The notes below the pieces were generated by a model that searched no databases, had not been told where the DNA came from, and was given only the letters and a program-made list of their open reading frames with translations. Source: Cynocephalus volans (Eukaryota > Chordata > Mammalia > Dermoptera > Cynocephalidae). Taken from it: DNA of 64,000 nucleotides. This document shows positions 21,980 to 33,660 of the stretch, in pieces (positions within the stretch are counted from its first letter, which is position 1; each line of letters opens with the position of its first letter). The DNA is taken from assembly GCF_027409185.1 (NCBI RefSeq), contig NC_084469.1, positions 78,217,918-78,281,917 on the forward strand. Direction: 5' to 3'. A program made the position numbers and the translations under genes.

Positions 21980-23145
21980 TTATGAGAAAGTAGTAAAAAA
22001 TTTTATTGTCATAGCAAGAGATCATAATAGAAGACACAAATAAATTAATTGTACTGAGAATTTTAGATTCCAGGGCTTCTCTTTGGAAAGGGCAGCTCCT
22101 TATGTAGACAAAATACTATCCAAAACAAAAACAGCAGATATTAGAGACAGTGTTTAAGATAATAATTGAATATGTACATAGTGAGGAGAAATAAAAAAGC
22201 AGTTTCCCTGTTTTCTTTCCTTGGTTAAATATGTGCTGCATAAAGGTATGAGGCTAGTTTTGGTGGAAAAGGCTTTCAAATAGAGCAATCTTGAATTCTT
22301 TTACATCCTTTCCCCTCAAAAGAATGTTTCAGGCCCTGACCTGAAAAAAGAAATTAAAATAGGTTGACGCTAGTTTCACATGAACCTCAAGATGATAATC
22401 TAACTGTAGTTACCATCTTCTTTACTTTAAAGAAGTTTAGTATCCATTTATCTATACCAAACCAGTAGACTTAATTTTCTCCCTTAGGAAGTTTTCAACC
22501 AAATTGGAGTTGAACTAATCTTACTTTAAAGTACAAGAAAGGATATGCAAGACATGTGTTTGTTCTGTGACACATAAAACAGAAGCATCCCTGCAACAGC
22601 ACTGGTCCAAGACGAACCACATTAAGAACTGGCTGAAGGGCAAAGTGGTCCATTAAGTCTACCAAAAAGCAAGGAGACTTTAATTTCAGCACAGGAAGAG
22701 GAGTTCCTGCCATGTCTGGCTTTTGACTGTACTCAGATCTCAAATAGGTCTTAGGTTCCCACAACTGACAGGGCTGGAATGCATACTGGCACAGCCAGGA
22801 GGGTCGAAGTTGTCTAAACTAGCCAGTGAGCATCTCTGCTCCATAATTTGTCAATGCTCATGTTGATAGTGGTAAAAGACTCAGGACACCTGGGTTTTGG
22901 AACAGCACATACATTATTTACCTAGTAAGCAAAAATTGAAATTCTTGTCCAGGGTAAACAATACAAAAATAGGTAACGAGGCCCCCATACATCGCTGCAG
23001 TGATTATTTAGTCTTAACTATAGGTTAAGGCAGTACACAATGGCCTCTTCCACACAGTAAGGACAAGCTTTCTACTAATGTTTTTCAAAAACCAATTATG
23101 TCTCTAGCTCTAGCCTCAGTTTAATACATTTTAAATATATCTATA

Positions 23146-23183
<38 letters not shown>

Positions 23184-23300
23184 GTATCTATCTATCTATC
23201 TATCTATCTATGTATCTATCTATGTATCTATGTATCTATGTATCTATCTATGTATCTATGTATCTATGTATCTATGTATCTATGTATCTATGTATCTATG

Positions 23301-23382
<82 letters not shown>

Positions 23383-24558
23383 CCTTTCCTATGTCCAATT
23401 CAAGATAAAAGGAGAGTGGAGCACAAGACACCAGCTACCCAGAGTCCCTGGAATAGAAAGAGCTCCAGAAGTCAGGGGGTGTGAGCACATTCATGTCACG
23501 GGGTTTGAGATTATAGGTCCTTGGTGTTTCTTCACTTCTATCACTGATATTTCCATCTTAGGCTGCTTAACAGTTACTCAATTTTCACCCTTTCAAGTGG
23601 TCTGAACTTGGATTAGTTCCATTGGAGAGGGCTTCTGGGCTCCTCGATGGCCCTGGTTGGCAAAGCCTCCCACATCATACTTGTGGAGGGATCGTGGTTC
23701 AAAGGGGCTTTATTTATCTGATGGGTTTCTGTCCTTATCCCCACTTCTATAATCCATGGTGCCAGGATTTAGGCTAGGTGAGGCTATGGAAGAACCCAAT
23801 GTAAACCAGCCTCTGGTCTTTTGCTTAGGGGAAAAGTAGGGGTGCTGTTTTGGGTGGACTGGGCTGACGCAGTCTGTTTCACTTCTTTCGTTGTCTCTCC
23901 ACTCTGTAGCTTTAGTGTGTGGAGTGCTTCTGCCACTAGAAAGTGCTTGGTCTCATTGATGGTAAGGCCCTTGTGGGGTGTGTAGACACCATCTCTCAGC
24001 CTTGTTCATTGTTCAAAATGCTGAATATTCTCCTGGGTCTATTTTGTGATCAGAGAATTCATGATGAATGGGTAAGTTTAGCTTTCACCACTGGAACCTC
24101 GTCCACACTATCAATGGCCAAAGATACAGTCATGGCAGGGGAGGATACTCTGCCTCTCCTTCCTCCTCCTTGGCGAGGTACTGATACTTGAGCTCTGGAA
24201 TCATTGGCTTCTAGGGGATGCTGCCCATGTCTGATGGAGGAGGAATAACAAGCATAGGATCCTGGAGGACATCATCATGGCTGAATGCCCAGCAGTACAT
24301 CCCAATGGGCAGGGATATCTTGCCTACAGGCCCACTAGGCTCAAGAGCAGGTACTCCTGGTTGTCTCAAAGCCTTTGAAAGTCTAGGATCCAGCTGCTTT
24401 TTCTATACAGAATTCAGAGCTGAGTCCCCAGCTGCTACCCAGGAGGAGTCCATCCAGAGGTTCTGTTCTTCCATTACTGGGGAGCTGCCTGTGCTCCAAG
24501 CTCCCCCACATCTCAAAGCAACATTGAAGGCCTCTAGCACCAACCTGGGGGCACTGCT
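21980..24558 (-). pseudogene. old processed pseudogene, parent gene not identified
   Basis: A block of about 2.6 kb flanked by near-identical 19-mers: 'gaaatccatattttctttt' (21961-21979) and 'gaaatctgtattttctttt' (24559-24577), two mismatches. On the minus strand the 3' end has AATAAA (plus-strand TTTATT at about 22001-22006) about 20 nt before a short decayed A stretch. That is the anatomy of a processed retrocopy. Protein-like stretches appear in shifting frames between about 24500 and 23590, such as 'PIGMYCWAFSHDDVL', 'MIPELKYQYLAKEEEGE' and 'LHKYDVGGFANQGHRG', broken by stops and shifts. Below about 23590 it looks like 3'UTR. I cannot name the parent gene. Confidence 0.65.
23146..23382 (+). 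repeat. (TATC)n tetranucleotide microsatellite, about 240 bp
   Basis: A long array of TATC/TCTA units with repeated TGTA interruptions in its first half (to about 23304) and an almost pure second half. It sits in the 3'UTR-like part of the processed pseudogene. Long Tyr/Ser/Ile frames through it are repeat artefacts. It is likely polymorphic in length. Confidence 0.97.
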
Positions 24559-24577
24559 GAAATCTGTATTTTCTTTT

Positions 24578-24660
24578 GTTCATTCATCTATTCAGTTTTC
24601 ATGGAGCACCTGGTATGTGCCAGGCATGATACTTTACTGAATTACACCATCAGCATATTG
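24578..24660 (-). mobile_element. L2 3' end, antisense
   Basis: 'ttcattcatctattcagttt' followed by 'gagcacctggtatgtgccag' is the reverse complement of the L2 3' terminus. L2 is an ancient mammalian LINE. Confidence 0.7.
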
Positions 24661-25300
24661 AGCGCTTACGAAGTACCAGGCCAGTAATGCTTGTTGTTGA
24701 ATCCTCACAGTAGGGCTGTAGTGGACTGAATTATGTGCCCCCCCAAACTCACTGACGCTTGAATTGTGTTTCCCAAGTTTTATGTATTGGAAACTTAGCT
24801 CCCACTGTCACTGTTAAGTGGGTGGGAAATCCTGCTATGGTAATTGAAAGGTGGAGCCTTGAAGAGGTGATTGGATTATAGGACCATGCTGCAGTGAATG
24901 GATTAAAAATGGTGGTCAGGTGAATAGTTCTAAGGGCTTTAAAAGAAGAGGAGAGTCTGTCTCTGCTCTCTCTGCTCTCTCTTCTTCCACCATCTTGCAA
25001 TGTGGGACCCTTGGGTTGCTGTCACCACCACCAGATGGACTTTGGACTTCCTGACCTCAGAAACTGTAAGCAGATAAATTTTGTTTTCTTTATAAAATAC
25101 CCAATTCCATGCATTTTGTTAAAAGCAACAGAAACAGATTAATACAAGGGCTGTGTGGTAGGGATTATTATCCTGTTTTACAGATCAGGAAATTGAGGCA
25201 ACAGTAAAGAGAAGGTAAGTAACTTGCCCAGTAGAAAGTGGTGGAACTGGAACACGGATGCAAGGCTGTCCAGATGCCCTCGCTTTTGTGGTTGTTTCCT
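24661..25300 (-). mobile_element. MIR, antisense, split by a MaLR LTR
   Basis: The part to 24716 ends in 'gaatcctcacagtagggc'. The part from 25147 continues with 'tattatcctgttttacagat' and 'aggtaagtaacttgcccagt'. Both are reversed MIR blocks, and the LTR 24717-25146 cuts them. Confidence 0.75.
24717..25146 (+). mobile_element. MaLR solo LTR with perfect 5-bp TSD
   Basis: The 430-bp element starts TGTAGTGGACTGAATTATG, ends in AATACA, and is flanked by AGGGC on both sides (24712-24716 and 25147-25151). TG...CA ends with a 5-bp duplication are the signature of ERVL/MaLR integration. Within it are 'aaggtggagccttgaagagg' and 'gaaactgtaagcagataaat'. It closely resembles the LTR at 57612-58036 (same strand) and that at 55048-55473 (opposite strand). 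Confidence 0.92.
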
Positions 25301-25479
25301 TGCAAGTAATTTATTACACACATAAAAAATCATGTCATTATATGATTTTAACCTTTCATTGTCTTAGTGCTATGTTATAATTCTGTAAATCGAAGGTAAT
25401 AATAGATATGTAAATTCTGTTCTATATAGTAGATTTCCTTCTGCCTTTGTGGAAAAATCAGTTTTGCCTCTATTTGCTC

Positions 25480-26735
25480 AATTTTTCAACATTATTTTAC
25501 TCCACGTAAAGTTGTGTGTGTGGCCTTTTCATATTGGCTTCTTTCACTCAGTAATATAATCTAAGGTTCCTCAATTTTCATAGCTTGATAGCCATTTCTT
25601 TTTATCACTGAATAATATTCCTTTGGATGTACCATGGTTACTAATCTGTTCACCTACTGAAGAACATCCTGATTGCTTCTAAGTTTGGGCAATTATAAAT
25701 AAAGCTGCTATATACCTCTGTGTGTAGGTTTTGGTGTGGATGTAAATTATTTTCAACTCATTCAGGTAAATACTAAGGAGTGCAACAAGTGGATTATTGT
25801 AAGAGTACATTTAGTTTTGTAAGAAATTGCCAAATAACTTTCCAAAGTGGCTGTGTACCATTTTGCATCCCCACCGGCAATGAATGAGAATTCCCGTTGC
25901 TGCACATCCTTGTCAGCATTTGGTACTGTCCGTGTCTTGGATTTTGGCCATTCTAATAGGCGTGTAGTAGTATATCACTGTTGTTTTAATTTACATTTCC
26001 CTGGTGATGTATGATATGGAGTATCTTTTCACATGATTATTTGCTATCTGTATATCTTCTTGGTGAGATGTCTGTTTGGATCTTTTGCCTATTTTTTAAT
26101 CAGTTGTTCATTTTATGTTGCATTTTAAGAGTTCTTTGTATATTTTGGATAGCAATCCTTTATGAGATATGTGTGAGGCTAGTCTTCATTCTCTTGTTTC
26201 TTACATAAAACTTTTTCTTTCGTATTGCACTGGCTAGGACCTTCATTCAGTACACTGTTAAGTCTAAAGGAATAACAGCTATCTTTGCTTATTCCCTTAA
26301 AGAGACTACAAGTGTATAATGTTCTGGTCTTAGATGTGATTTTTACTGTAGATTTTTGACAGATGCCTCTATTCTAAGTTTGCAGAAAGCTTCTTTTCCC
26401 CCTGTATTTATTGAGATTATTGTATATTTTGGTCAGTTAATATGATAGATAGATTATATTAGTAGATTTTCTAGTGTTGAACCAACCTTGCATTCCTGGG
26501 ATAAGACCTATTTGGTTATTATTAACATTTTATGCATTCCTGGATTTGGTTTGTTCAGATCCTGTTTAGAATTTTTGTACTTTTATAAGTGAGTTTGATC
26601 AATAATTTTCTTTTCTTTTGCTGTCCTTGTCTGGTTTTCATGTTGAAGTTATACTAGTCTCATGAAATGAGTTGGAATGCTTGGAATGCTTTCACTGTTT
26701 TTCCCCCCTCTATTCTAGCTGTTTATAGAAAGTAA
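25480..26735 (-). mobile_element. old L1, antisense (ORF2 and 3' part)
   Basis: Reversed L1 blocks in order: the 'ttcatagcttgatagccatt' region, 'ataaataaagctgctatata', 'gccaaataactttccaaagt', 'ttttgatcttttgcctat'-like text at about 26080, then 'aaccaaccttgcattcctgg' near 26480. Highly diverged, with indels; no coding capacity. Confidence 0.75.
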
Positions 26736-26739
26736 ATCT

Positions 26740-26880
26740 AATCTCTTTTTGCCTCAGTTTCCTAACTTGGAAAATAAACATATCAACCTCATAGGGATGT
26801 TTTGAGGATTAAAACAGTGAAAATACGTGAAGCAATTAGAACAGTGCAATAACATAATAAACTACCTTTTACTTTTAGCT
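26740..26880 (+). mobile_element. MIR fragment, sense
   Basis: 'tgcctcagtttcctaacttg', 'caacctcatagggatgtttt' and 'gaggattaaaacagtg' follow the MIR 3' half. Confidence 0.7.
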
Positions 26881-26899
26881 GTTCTTACTATTATCTTAC

Positions 26900-27480
26900 T
26901 TTCTAGAAGTTTATATAAGATAGTTATGATGTGTTCCTGAAGGTTGGTTTACGTTCACCTGCAAAACCATCTAACATTTTTTCGTGGGCATATTTTAACT
27001 ACTTACTCAATTTTTTAAATGTCAATTGGTCTACTTAGTTTTATTTTTTTCTTCTAGAATTGCTTTTGGAAAGTTTTTATTTTCTAGCAGTTTGTCCATT
27101 TTGTCTAAATTTTCAAATTTATTGGCCTAATGTTTATAGTATACTCTTATTAATATTTGATTGCTGCTATGGCTGTATTTATGGCTTTCTTTTCATTCCT
27201 AATATTATTTTTTTGAGCGTGTTTAACTCATTAAAATTTAGATTTCTTTACATATTTGCTTTAATTACCCTCTGCAGGTCCTTGTAGGTAATGGTTTTCA
27301 TTATCATTGACTTTTACATGTTTTCTAATTTCCACTGTAGTTTCTTACTTGACCTATGAATTCATTATATTTATAAATTAAAAATTTCCAAACAGATAAG
27401 GTTTCTATTTTTTTATTACTGAATTTTATTGTATTGTCATCAGAGACTGGGTTTATATAATATCACTCTGATTCAATATT
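26900..27480 (-). mobile_element. old L1 continuation, antisense
   Basis: It resembles the reversed ORF2 region ('tgtccattttgtctaaattt', 'ctaatttccactgtagtttc') and is probably the same insertion as 25480-26735. Strongly decayed. Confidence 0.6.
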
Positions 27481-27504
27481 TATAATACATTTATTTATTA
27501 TTTA

Positions 27505-27650
27505 TTTCCTATATTCCCCCACTAGAATGTCATCCAAATGAAGAAAGCAAGAAATTTACTCTGTTTAGTTTACTATTATTTTTCCAGTATGTAGAACAGT
27601 TGTTGGCACATAGGAGTGACTCAACATTTGCTGAGTAAAAGAATGATCGA
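27505..27650 (+). mobile_element. L2 3' end, sense
   Basis: 'cccccactagaatgtcatcc', 'tagaacagttgttggcacat' and 'gagtgactcaacatttgctg' match the L2 3' terminus. Confidence 0.75.
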
Positions 27651-27945
27651 TACTGATGGTAATCCTTGGTGATCAAAGTTATTTCTTCTAGATGGTCTTC
27701 CTGGATCACTAAGAGTAGAATACAAATTCTCCTAGGCTGTAGTTCATACCAGTAGACTTGGCTCCATATCTATATATTCACATAGGAAGACATACCCATA
27801 CGTGTCTGAAAATCGTCAAAATTTCCTGAGTTTCAAAGCAGAACTTGGAGAACATTGTCTACTCCCAAATTAATTTGATTCTAATCTGCCAACTCTCAGC
27901 ACCTCAGCTTTAATGTGATTTCTGCTTCCTACAAATGGAAGAGGC
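27651..27945. other. unassigned sequence
   Basis: No gene or repeat recognised. Confidence 0.4.
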
Positions 27946-28295
27946 TGTTTCAGTCCATTTGGGCAGCAATAACAAATTACCATAGACTGGATGACTTATA
28001 AATAACAGAAATGTATTTCTCGCAGGTCTGGAGGCTGGAAGTGTGAGATCAGGGTGTCAGCATGGTTGGTTCTAGCGAGGACCCTCTTCTGGGTTGCAGA
28101 TGGCTGACCTCTCTGCATCTTCACCTGATATAAGAGGAGAACAAGCTCTCTGGGGTGCCTTCGTATAAGAACACTAATCTTAGAGCACTCATGACCTAAT
28201 CACCTCCCAAAGACCCTACCTCCTAATGCCATCGCCTTGGGGATTAGGATTTCAACATATAAATTGTGGGGGAACAGAGATATTCAGACCACAGC
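27946..28295 (-). mobile_element. MLT1 (MaLR) LTR, antisense
   Basis: 'cagtccatttgggcagcaat', 'attaccatagactggatgac', 'catgacctaatcacctccca' and 'ggggattaggatttcaacat' are in reversed MLT1 order. About 350 bp, solo. Confidence 0.85.
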
Positions 28296-29150
28296 ATTCA
28301 CCATAGCAGAACTGGGAATCCTCACAAAAGGTTTTTGTTTTTCATATTTAATGTTCTGCACAAAACAATATTCATGCATTCTGTCAAGCAGCTACAGAGT
28401 AGGAACAGCTGGCCATTACTCAGCTTGGTGTATCAAACAGATATTTTTGAAAATATACAATCTTTGAAGATTTTTATTCTTCAGACAACTTTGGCTTTGG
28501 AAACCCTGTATATCTTAAAAGCAGTTTCACAACGTCAGTAGTTTCCTGTGATTGATAGTCACAGCAAAATGATCTCACGGAGACATTAAAAACGTGGCAT
28601 AGGAAAAGAAAAAAAAAAGGACTTTACAATATTGGATTCTATAGCAGTAAGTAATATTCTTTTGGCTTTCCTTCCCATTACTAAGGATTTTTTTTCCTCC
28701 TCTTCTGAAAGGTCTGTGTTTTATTACATTCTAGATTTGGACATACTAATAAAAAGTATATTTTTTCTATGCTTGTCAGAATCCTCTTTCTCAATATAGA
28801 CTGAATTATTGGATAAGTGCTGTAATTCTGTTTATCTTTGGAATATTGAAACCCCAAATTAAAAACAAACAAACAACCTCCCCCCACCAAAATTCCAATG
28901 AGTAGAGAGATACTAGGTGGAGCATTGACATTGGCTTGTCTCTCCTGGGTGCAATGGTCATGATTGTGTTATACTCTCAGAGAGGGGAGAAGTGGTGCCA
29001 TTCCTGAATGTGGTGGCTAGAAGTAAAAGCTGCATGATATGGAGAAACAGTGAGATAGCATGTCAATTGTTTTGGAAAATAAAAGTTTATCTTACAAAAT
29101 GTAGAAGTTATTCTTTTCCCTAGTTAGAGTGCCTTGTAAATAAGTTACGG
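28296..29150. other. unassigned sequence
   Basis: No recognisable gene. Two overlapping + frames (28237-28541, up to 91 codons) start inside the LTR and have no motif; left out. Confidence 0.4.
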
Positions 29151-29154
29151 TGGG

Positions 29155-29785
29155 ATAGCTGCTCTAACAAATAGACCCAAGAATGTAACAGCTTATAACA
29201 GAAATTGATTTCTTGCTAAGTAACTGTCTGGGGTAGATGTTCATCTTGGCAGGGTGGCTCTCCTAGACCAGTTCATTCAGAAACCCAGGCTTCTTCCATC
29301 CTGTGGCTCTGCTATTCCTTAGAGCAGGAGTTACAATTTTGGGGGGAAATTATCAGATAGTAAATATTCTACGCTTTGCAGGCTGTATTGTTTCTGTGAC
29401 AGTTAATGTTGTATGTACAATGAAAGTAATCATAGACAATATATAAACTAATTGTATGGCTGTGTTCTAATCAAACATTATTTATAAAAAAGAGGTAGCA
29501 TGCTGGATTTGGCTCTTGGGGCATAGTTTGCTGACCCTGGCCTCAAAGCCTGGTCATACTCTTCTGTATTCAGCTGAAAAAGGGAAGAAACACACACACA
29601 AAAAACAAGTGTGGGAAGTACCCAGGGGCCAGGCCTGGAAGTTAGAATACATCATTTGTCCCATTTTATTGGCTTCAAACCAGTCATGTGATGATACCCC
29701 AGCTGGCAGGGAGGATGGGAAATGTAGTCTGGCTGTGTGTCCAGGCTGTGTGTACTGGTGAACAGGTGGCAATCTTTACCACATC
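29155..29785. mobile_element. ancient interspersed repeat, class unassigned, split by hAT element
   Basis: Blocks such as 'gctgctctaacaaatagacc', 'gaaattgatttcttgctaag', 'gggccaggcctggaagttag' and 'gggaaatgtagtctggctgt' belong to a widespread mammalian repeat that I know by sight but cannot assign. Similar text occurs at 56745-57165. A hAT-type element sits at 29335-29540. Confidence 0.5.
29335..29540 (+). mobile_element. non-autonomous hAT-Charlie-type DNA element
   Basis: About 205 bp with CAGG...CCTG-like ends. Internal blocks 'tcagatagtaaatattctac', 'gctttgcaggctgtattg' and 'ggatttggctcttggggcat' are typical of a common mammalian hAT MITE. Flanks 'ccttagag' and 'cctcaaag' match at 6 of 8, consistent with the 8-bp duplication of hAT elements. 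Confidence 0.7.
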
Positions 29786-29869
29786 CAGAACAACAGAAAA
29801 TCTAAAAATGGAATTTAAGGTCCATTCTCAAACTATCCTATTATATTTTCAAACATGGGGCTAGAAGAG

Positions 29870-30065
29870 TATGGCTTGGGTTTGAATCCTAGCAGGGCTA
29901 CTTCCTAATTATGTATTTGTGGGTAATTTGTGTGACCAGTCTGTGCCTCAGTTTTCTTACCTGGAAAATGAGTGTAATTATGGCTATTATGGAGGGTCAT
30001 TGTGAATATTAAATTAAACAAACAAACAAAAAACTGTTGATATGACTATCACTTAAAAAGCGTTC
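29870..30065 (+). mobile_element. MIR, sense
   Basis: 'gggtttgaatcctagcaggg', 'gtgcctcagttttcttacct' and the following 3' blocks are those of MIR. Confidence 0.8.
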
Positions 30066-30139
30066 AGTAAATAGTAGTTATTATCATTATAATTTGAACA
30101 ATGACTTAGTCTACTTCCTGGTAGAGTATAATTTAATAC

Positions 30140-30365
30140 TTTGCTGCTGGGCTTAAATTTCTTCTGCTCCACTTCTTACTAGCAGCATAATCTTGGACAG
30201 GTTATGTAACCTCTCTGTGTCTCAATTTCTTCATTTATAAAATTACGACAATAATAGTACCTATCTCCTAGTGTGGTTGTGATGATTAAATAATTTAACA
30301 TGTATGAGCTCATGGATGCCTAGACTTAGTAATGCTCAATAAATGGTATCTATAATTATTTTGAT
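30140..30365 (+). mobile_element. MIR, sense, near full length
   Basis: 'ggttatgtaacctctctgtg', 'tcaatttcttcatttataaa', 'aatagtacctatctcctagt' and 'atgctcaataaatggtatct' follow MIR from the middle to the end. A second MIR lies just upstream in the same orientation. Confidence 0.85.
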
Positions 30366-30424
30366 ACATTGATTTCTAGTATGCAAGGGGGATGCTAATG
30401 TAATAAAAATCATTATCATAATAG

Positions 30425-30545
30425 GAATACATTTATTCCTTCAGCCAATACTGAGCACTATGGACCAAATTTTGTGCTAGGCTCTGAGGAAAGACCTGAA
30501 TAGACCTGACGTTGATCCTGTCTTCAAGGAGCTTACAATGTGTTT
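30425..30545 (-). mobile_element. L2 3' end, antisense
   Basis: 'atactgagcactatggacca', 'ttgtgctaggctctgaggaa' and 'tcaaggagcttacaatgtg' are reversed L2 3' blocks. Confidence 0.7.
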
Positions 30546-30559
30546 GCTGAGGGCTACAT

Positions 30560-30760
30560 TTTCTTTTGTGAGCAGTTCCTTCAGTGAGCACTTTTAGCAT
30601 GTTATCTAATTTTATTGCTTGCAATAACTCTGTGAATTAGATATTGTCTGTGTTTTACATACAGGGTAACGGTTTAGAGAACTTAAGTAATTTGAGCCAA
30701 GTGATAGAGTTGGTAAATTGTAGAGATGATATTTGAAACTATGTCCCTCAAACTCAAATA
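30560..30760 (-). mobile_element. MIR, antisense
   Basis: 'gcaataactctgtgaattag', 'tgttttacatacagggtaac' and 'gagaacttaagtaatttgag' are reversed MIR blocks. Confidence 0.7.
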
Positions 30761-30764
30761 CCGG

Positions 30765-32435
30765 TATTTGTAACAATCATGCTGGGCTGTCAGATCAAGC
30801 CATATAAGAAGATTTACTTGGCAAAGTGTGCACTGTTTAATGGAAATGTAGGTTGGAGGTAGGGAGTGGAGGGGTCTGTGATGGTGACGGTGGCCCCTTA
30901 GACTCTCTGGGAATTCAGTTCCATCTCTGAATCGTTGATGACAGTAAATACCCTCTCTACTCGGATGACTTCAAACATTCCCCCAAGATGAGAAACATGT
31001 AATCTTATCAACCAGGTTTGGTTCCCATCTGCAGGAGAGCTGGGCTTTTCAATTTAACTACTGGCTTAAAAAATAGAAAAAAAAAAATAACACAAAGAAA
31101 TCTACTGTCTCTACCTTTCTTTACAATGATGAATGCTTTTTAAAGGCAAATCCATCATTGGTCACTTGAGGGAGGAAATGTCAAGAAAAGTTATGGTTTG
31201 TTAGCTTTTAGTTCTTGACATTATACAAGAAAGTAATTGAAGTACAACAAATGCCATGTTGTTTTACCTCATCTATTTATATAGCAATCTGACAAGATGA
31301 ATATATATGTTACTGTGAATTTGTAAAAAAGTGACAAAGGCTCTATGATTCGTTCTATTGTCTTATCAGTGCTAATCAAATGTGCCTTCCCTCAACAAAG
31401 CACATTACAGAAGAATTGGTATCCTTTTATGTAGATTCCTGAATATTAAACAATTGAACTCATTTTACCCCCTCAGCCCTGTTAGCCTCTTATCTCAAGT
31501 TCTTAGAGCTTTAACATTGATGTATAATAAAACATACACAAATTCGATACAATACAACATATATCTATTTAGTACTCCTTGTGCATAAGATTCTATGACA
31601 GAGATGCCATTAATTCACAATCTGTGATAGTTCAAATGCAGCTCGGGCTAAATGTTAGCATTATACCATTTCTGGGGAAAAAAAAGTCTGCTAAGCAAAT
31701 AAGCAAGGTGTATCTTACTATACGTTATGCTGTGTTCCTGAAAACCCATATGTAAATCAAGTTTTAAATGTACAAAGAGAACTTGCTGTTCAAATAATTT
31801 TATAATAATGTTACTGGAGAATATATAATCACTGACAAATAAAGATTTTTAAGTTGAATATTTAAAAAGCAAATGACCACTTCATGTGAGTGACTAGTAC
31901 TATGAAAAATCCTAGGGCTTGTTTCTATGACACCCATGATCTCTTTGTGGTTGGGTAGTCTGGTTGTCAAGCAACTTAAATGAAAAGACATGTTAAATTG
32001 TTTTTTTCTTCTGAAAAGTGTCAGGCACAAAACAAAGGTATAGAGCTGCTTATTTTGTAGTAAAGATCTCTTCAGTTCTCAACATAGATTGCTGGTGAAG
32101 GAAAGAGACACAAAAACAATATTTAATAGGAAGAGGCAGGGTGAACTTTCAGTGTGCCTTAATCTTTTTATTTTGCTGAAAATGTCTTAGAGATTCAGGT
32201 GAGATCTCAAGCAAGTTATCCAGGGTATAATATTAAAGATCATGAGACAAGGTCTCCTGTGGAATATAGTAGGATGATGTTACTTTGCATTTTGGTTACT
32301 CTGTTTTTTTATAGCCCCTTTGTTGAAATTGTTCTCTTTGCATATGTTCTTGTATTTTTATAAATGGGTTGATAGATCTGACTTCAGAGAAGTGAATTAA
32401 GGACCGTTATTTATATGTCAGTACTGTGTAGTAAA
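30765..32435. other. unassigned 1.7-kb stretch
   Basis: No gene, RNA or repeat family recognised. AT-rich, with only short frames (up to 76 codons) that have no motif. It is one of the larger repeat-poor stretches here. Confidence 0.4.
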
Positions 32436-32439
32436 GAAT

Positions 32440-33190
32440 TTGGCCTTGACTAAAGAAAGGTCTGGTTTGCCTTTGGCTTCTGGGAGGTAATCTGTGTTAT
32501 ACCTGATAGCAGTGTCTTTGTTTAGAGTGAGAGTTGGCCACGATGGATCTTAGGGTGAGACCAGTCATACCCAATAGCCTTTGGCTGGGGGATGTCCACA
32601 CCACAAAGGCCACCCATGTGATTTATGATAGAGGATGGGGTCATGTGGTATCAGTTGACATTGAGTCTGAGTTCAACAACTTGGCAAGCAATCAATCAAT
32701 GATGTCTATGTAATGAAGCCTCAAAAAAAACTCTTAACTCCATGGCTTGGATGAGGTTTCTTGGTTAGCAATACCCTTTGTGTATTGACACATATCAGTA
32801 CCCAGAGGGTAACACATACTGACTCTATGAGAGAGGACAGTGGAAACTTCATGTTTGTAACCCTCTGAGACTCTACCCTATGTATCTCTTCTATTGGCTG
32901 TCTTTAATGTGTATCCTTTTCGTGTAATAAACCGTAACTATGAATATAGTAGCTTTCAGTGAGTTCTGTAAGTCCTTCCAGTGAAGTAGTGAAACTGAGG
33001 AGTAGTTTTGGGAATACCCTGAACTTTTTTATTTATTTATTTATTTATTTATTTATTTTTGTGACTCGCCAGTGCAGGAATTGAACCCTGGACCTCAGTA
33101 TTATAAGCATCATCTTCTAACCAATTGAGCTAACCAGCTAGACCATGGAATCTCCCAAACTTGTAGTCAATGACAGAAGTAAAGGGAGTC
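32440..33190 (+). mobile_element. ERV (class III-like) LTR, split by a SINE
   Basis: The blocks 'cttttggctgggggatgtcc' (near 32580), 'tgtctatgtaatgaagcctc' and 'ttttcgtgtaataaaccgta' (AATAAA at about 32927) lie in the order of a mammalian ERV LTR whose exact name I cannot give. A tRNA SINE at 33026-33146 interrupts it. Downstream sequence to about 33300 may be internal. Confidence 0.55.
33026..33146 (-). mobile_element. tRNA-Ile-like SINE, antisense
   Basis: It begins on + with T and (ATTT)n tail repeats. Reversed it reads 'ctggttagctcaattggtta' (A-box), 'gcttataatac' (TAT anticodon, Ile-like) and 'ggttcaattcc' (perfect B-box). Flanks 'ggaataccctgaact' (33011-33025) and 'ggaatctcccaaact' (33147-33161) are a diverged TSD. 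It is older than the SINE at 8955. Confidence 0.85.
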
Positions 33191-33333
33191 TTGGGGACCG
33201 TTTCCTCTAATTGTTGCAGTTTGGCTAACTGTAGTTAAGTACCGTAACTGAAAGGGGTCTATTAACAAGCAACTATGCCAGTTATTCATAGCAATGATAT
33301 CATACTTTGAAACTCCCCCAAACAAGAAAATTT

Positions 33334-33660
33334 CCTTGGAGGTACTTGTTGAATAGTCTAAATTTGATAGAAAAAAAGCATTAGATAGACCTCTCTTAAT
33401 GCAATCATTTGAAATTAGAACAATATTAATGATTTTGAATTATTTCAGAGGTTACAAACTTAAATACCTTAACTTAAATTGAGTGAAACACTAGGTGGGA
33501 TCTCTGGGGAATCAAGGAACATATGCTTAGTGTAAAATCATTTAGAGTTAACAATAAATTGGGACCATAAAATGTCTGGAAAGAAGCTGGCCCAGAGGCC
33601 ACCAGTTTGCCTTTTCTCTATAGTCTGGGCTAAAGGCTCCATTTGAAATTAGCCATTTTC
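33334..33660 (+). repeat. inverted repeat, left arm
   Basis: It pairs with the reverse complement of 34691-35040. Shared stretches include 'gcattagatagacctct', 'tttgaaattagaacaat' and 'agtgtaaaatcatttagagt'. My by-eye estimate is 85-90% identity with a few indels. No coding content. The family is not recognised. Confidence 0.9.

Noticed and set aside
23182-23605. 100-131-codon frames of Tyr/Leu/Ser/Ile repeats
   Set aside because: Translation of the (TATC)n microsatellite.
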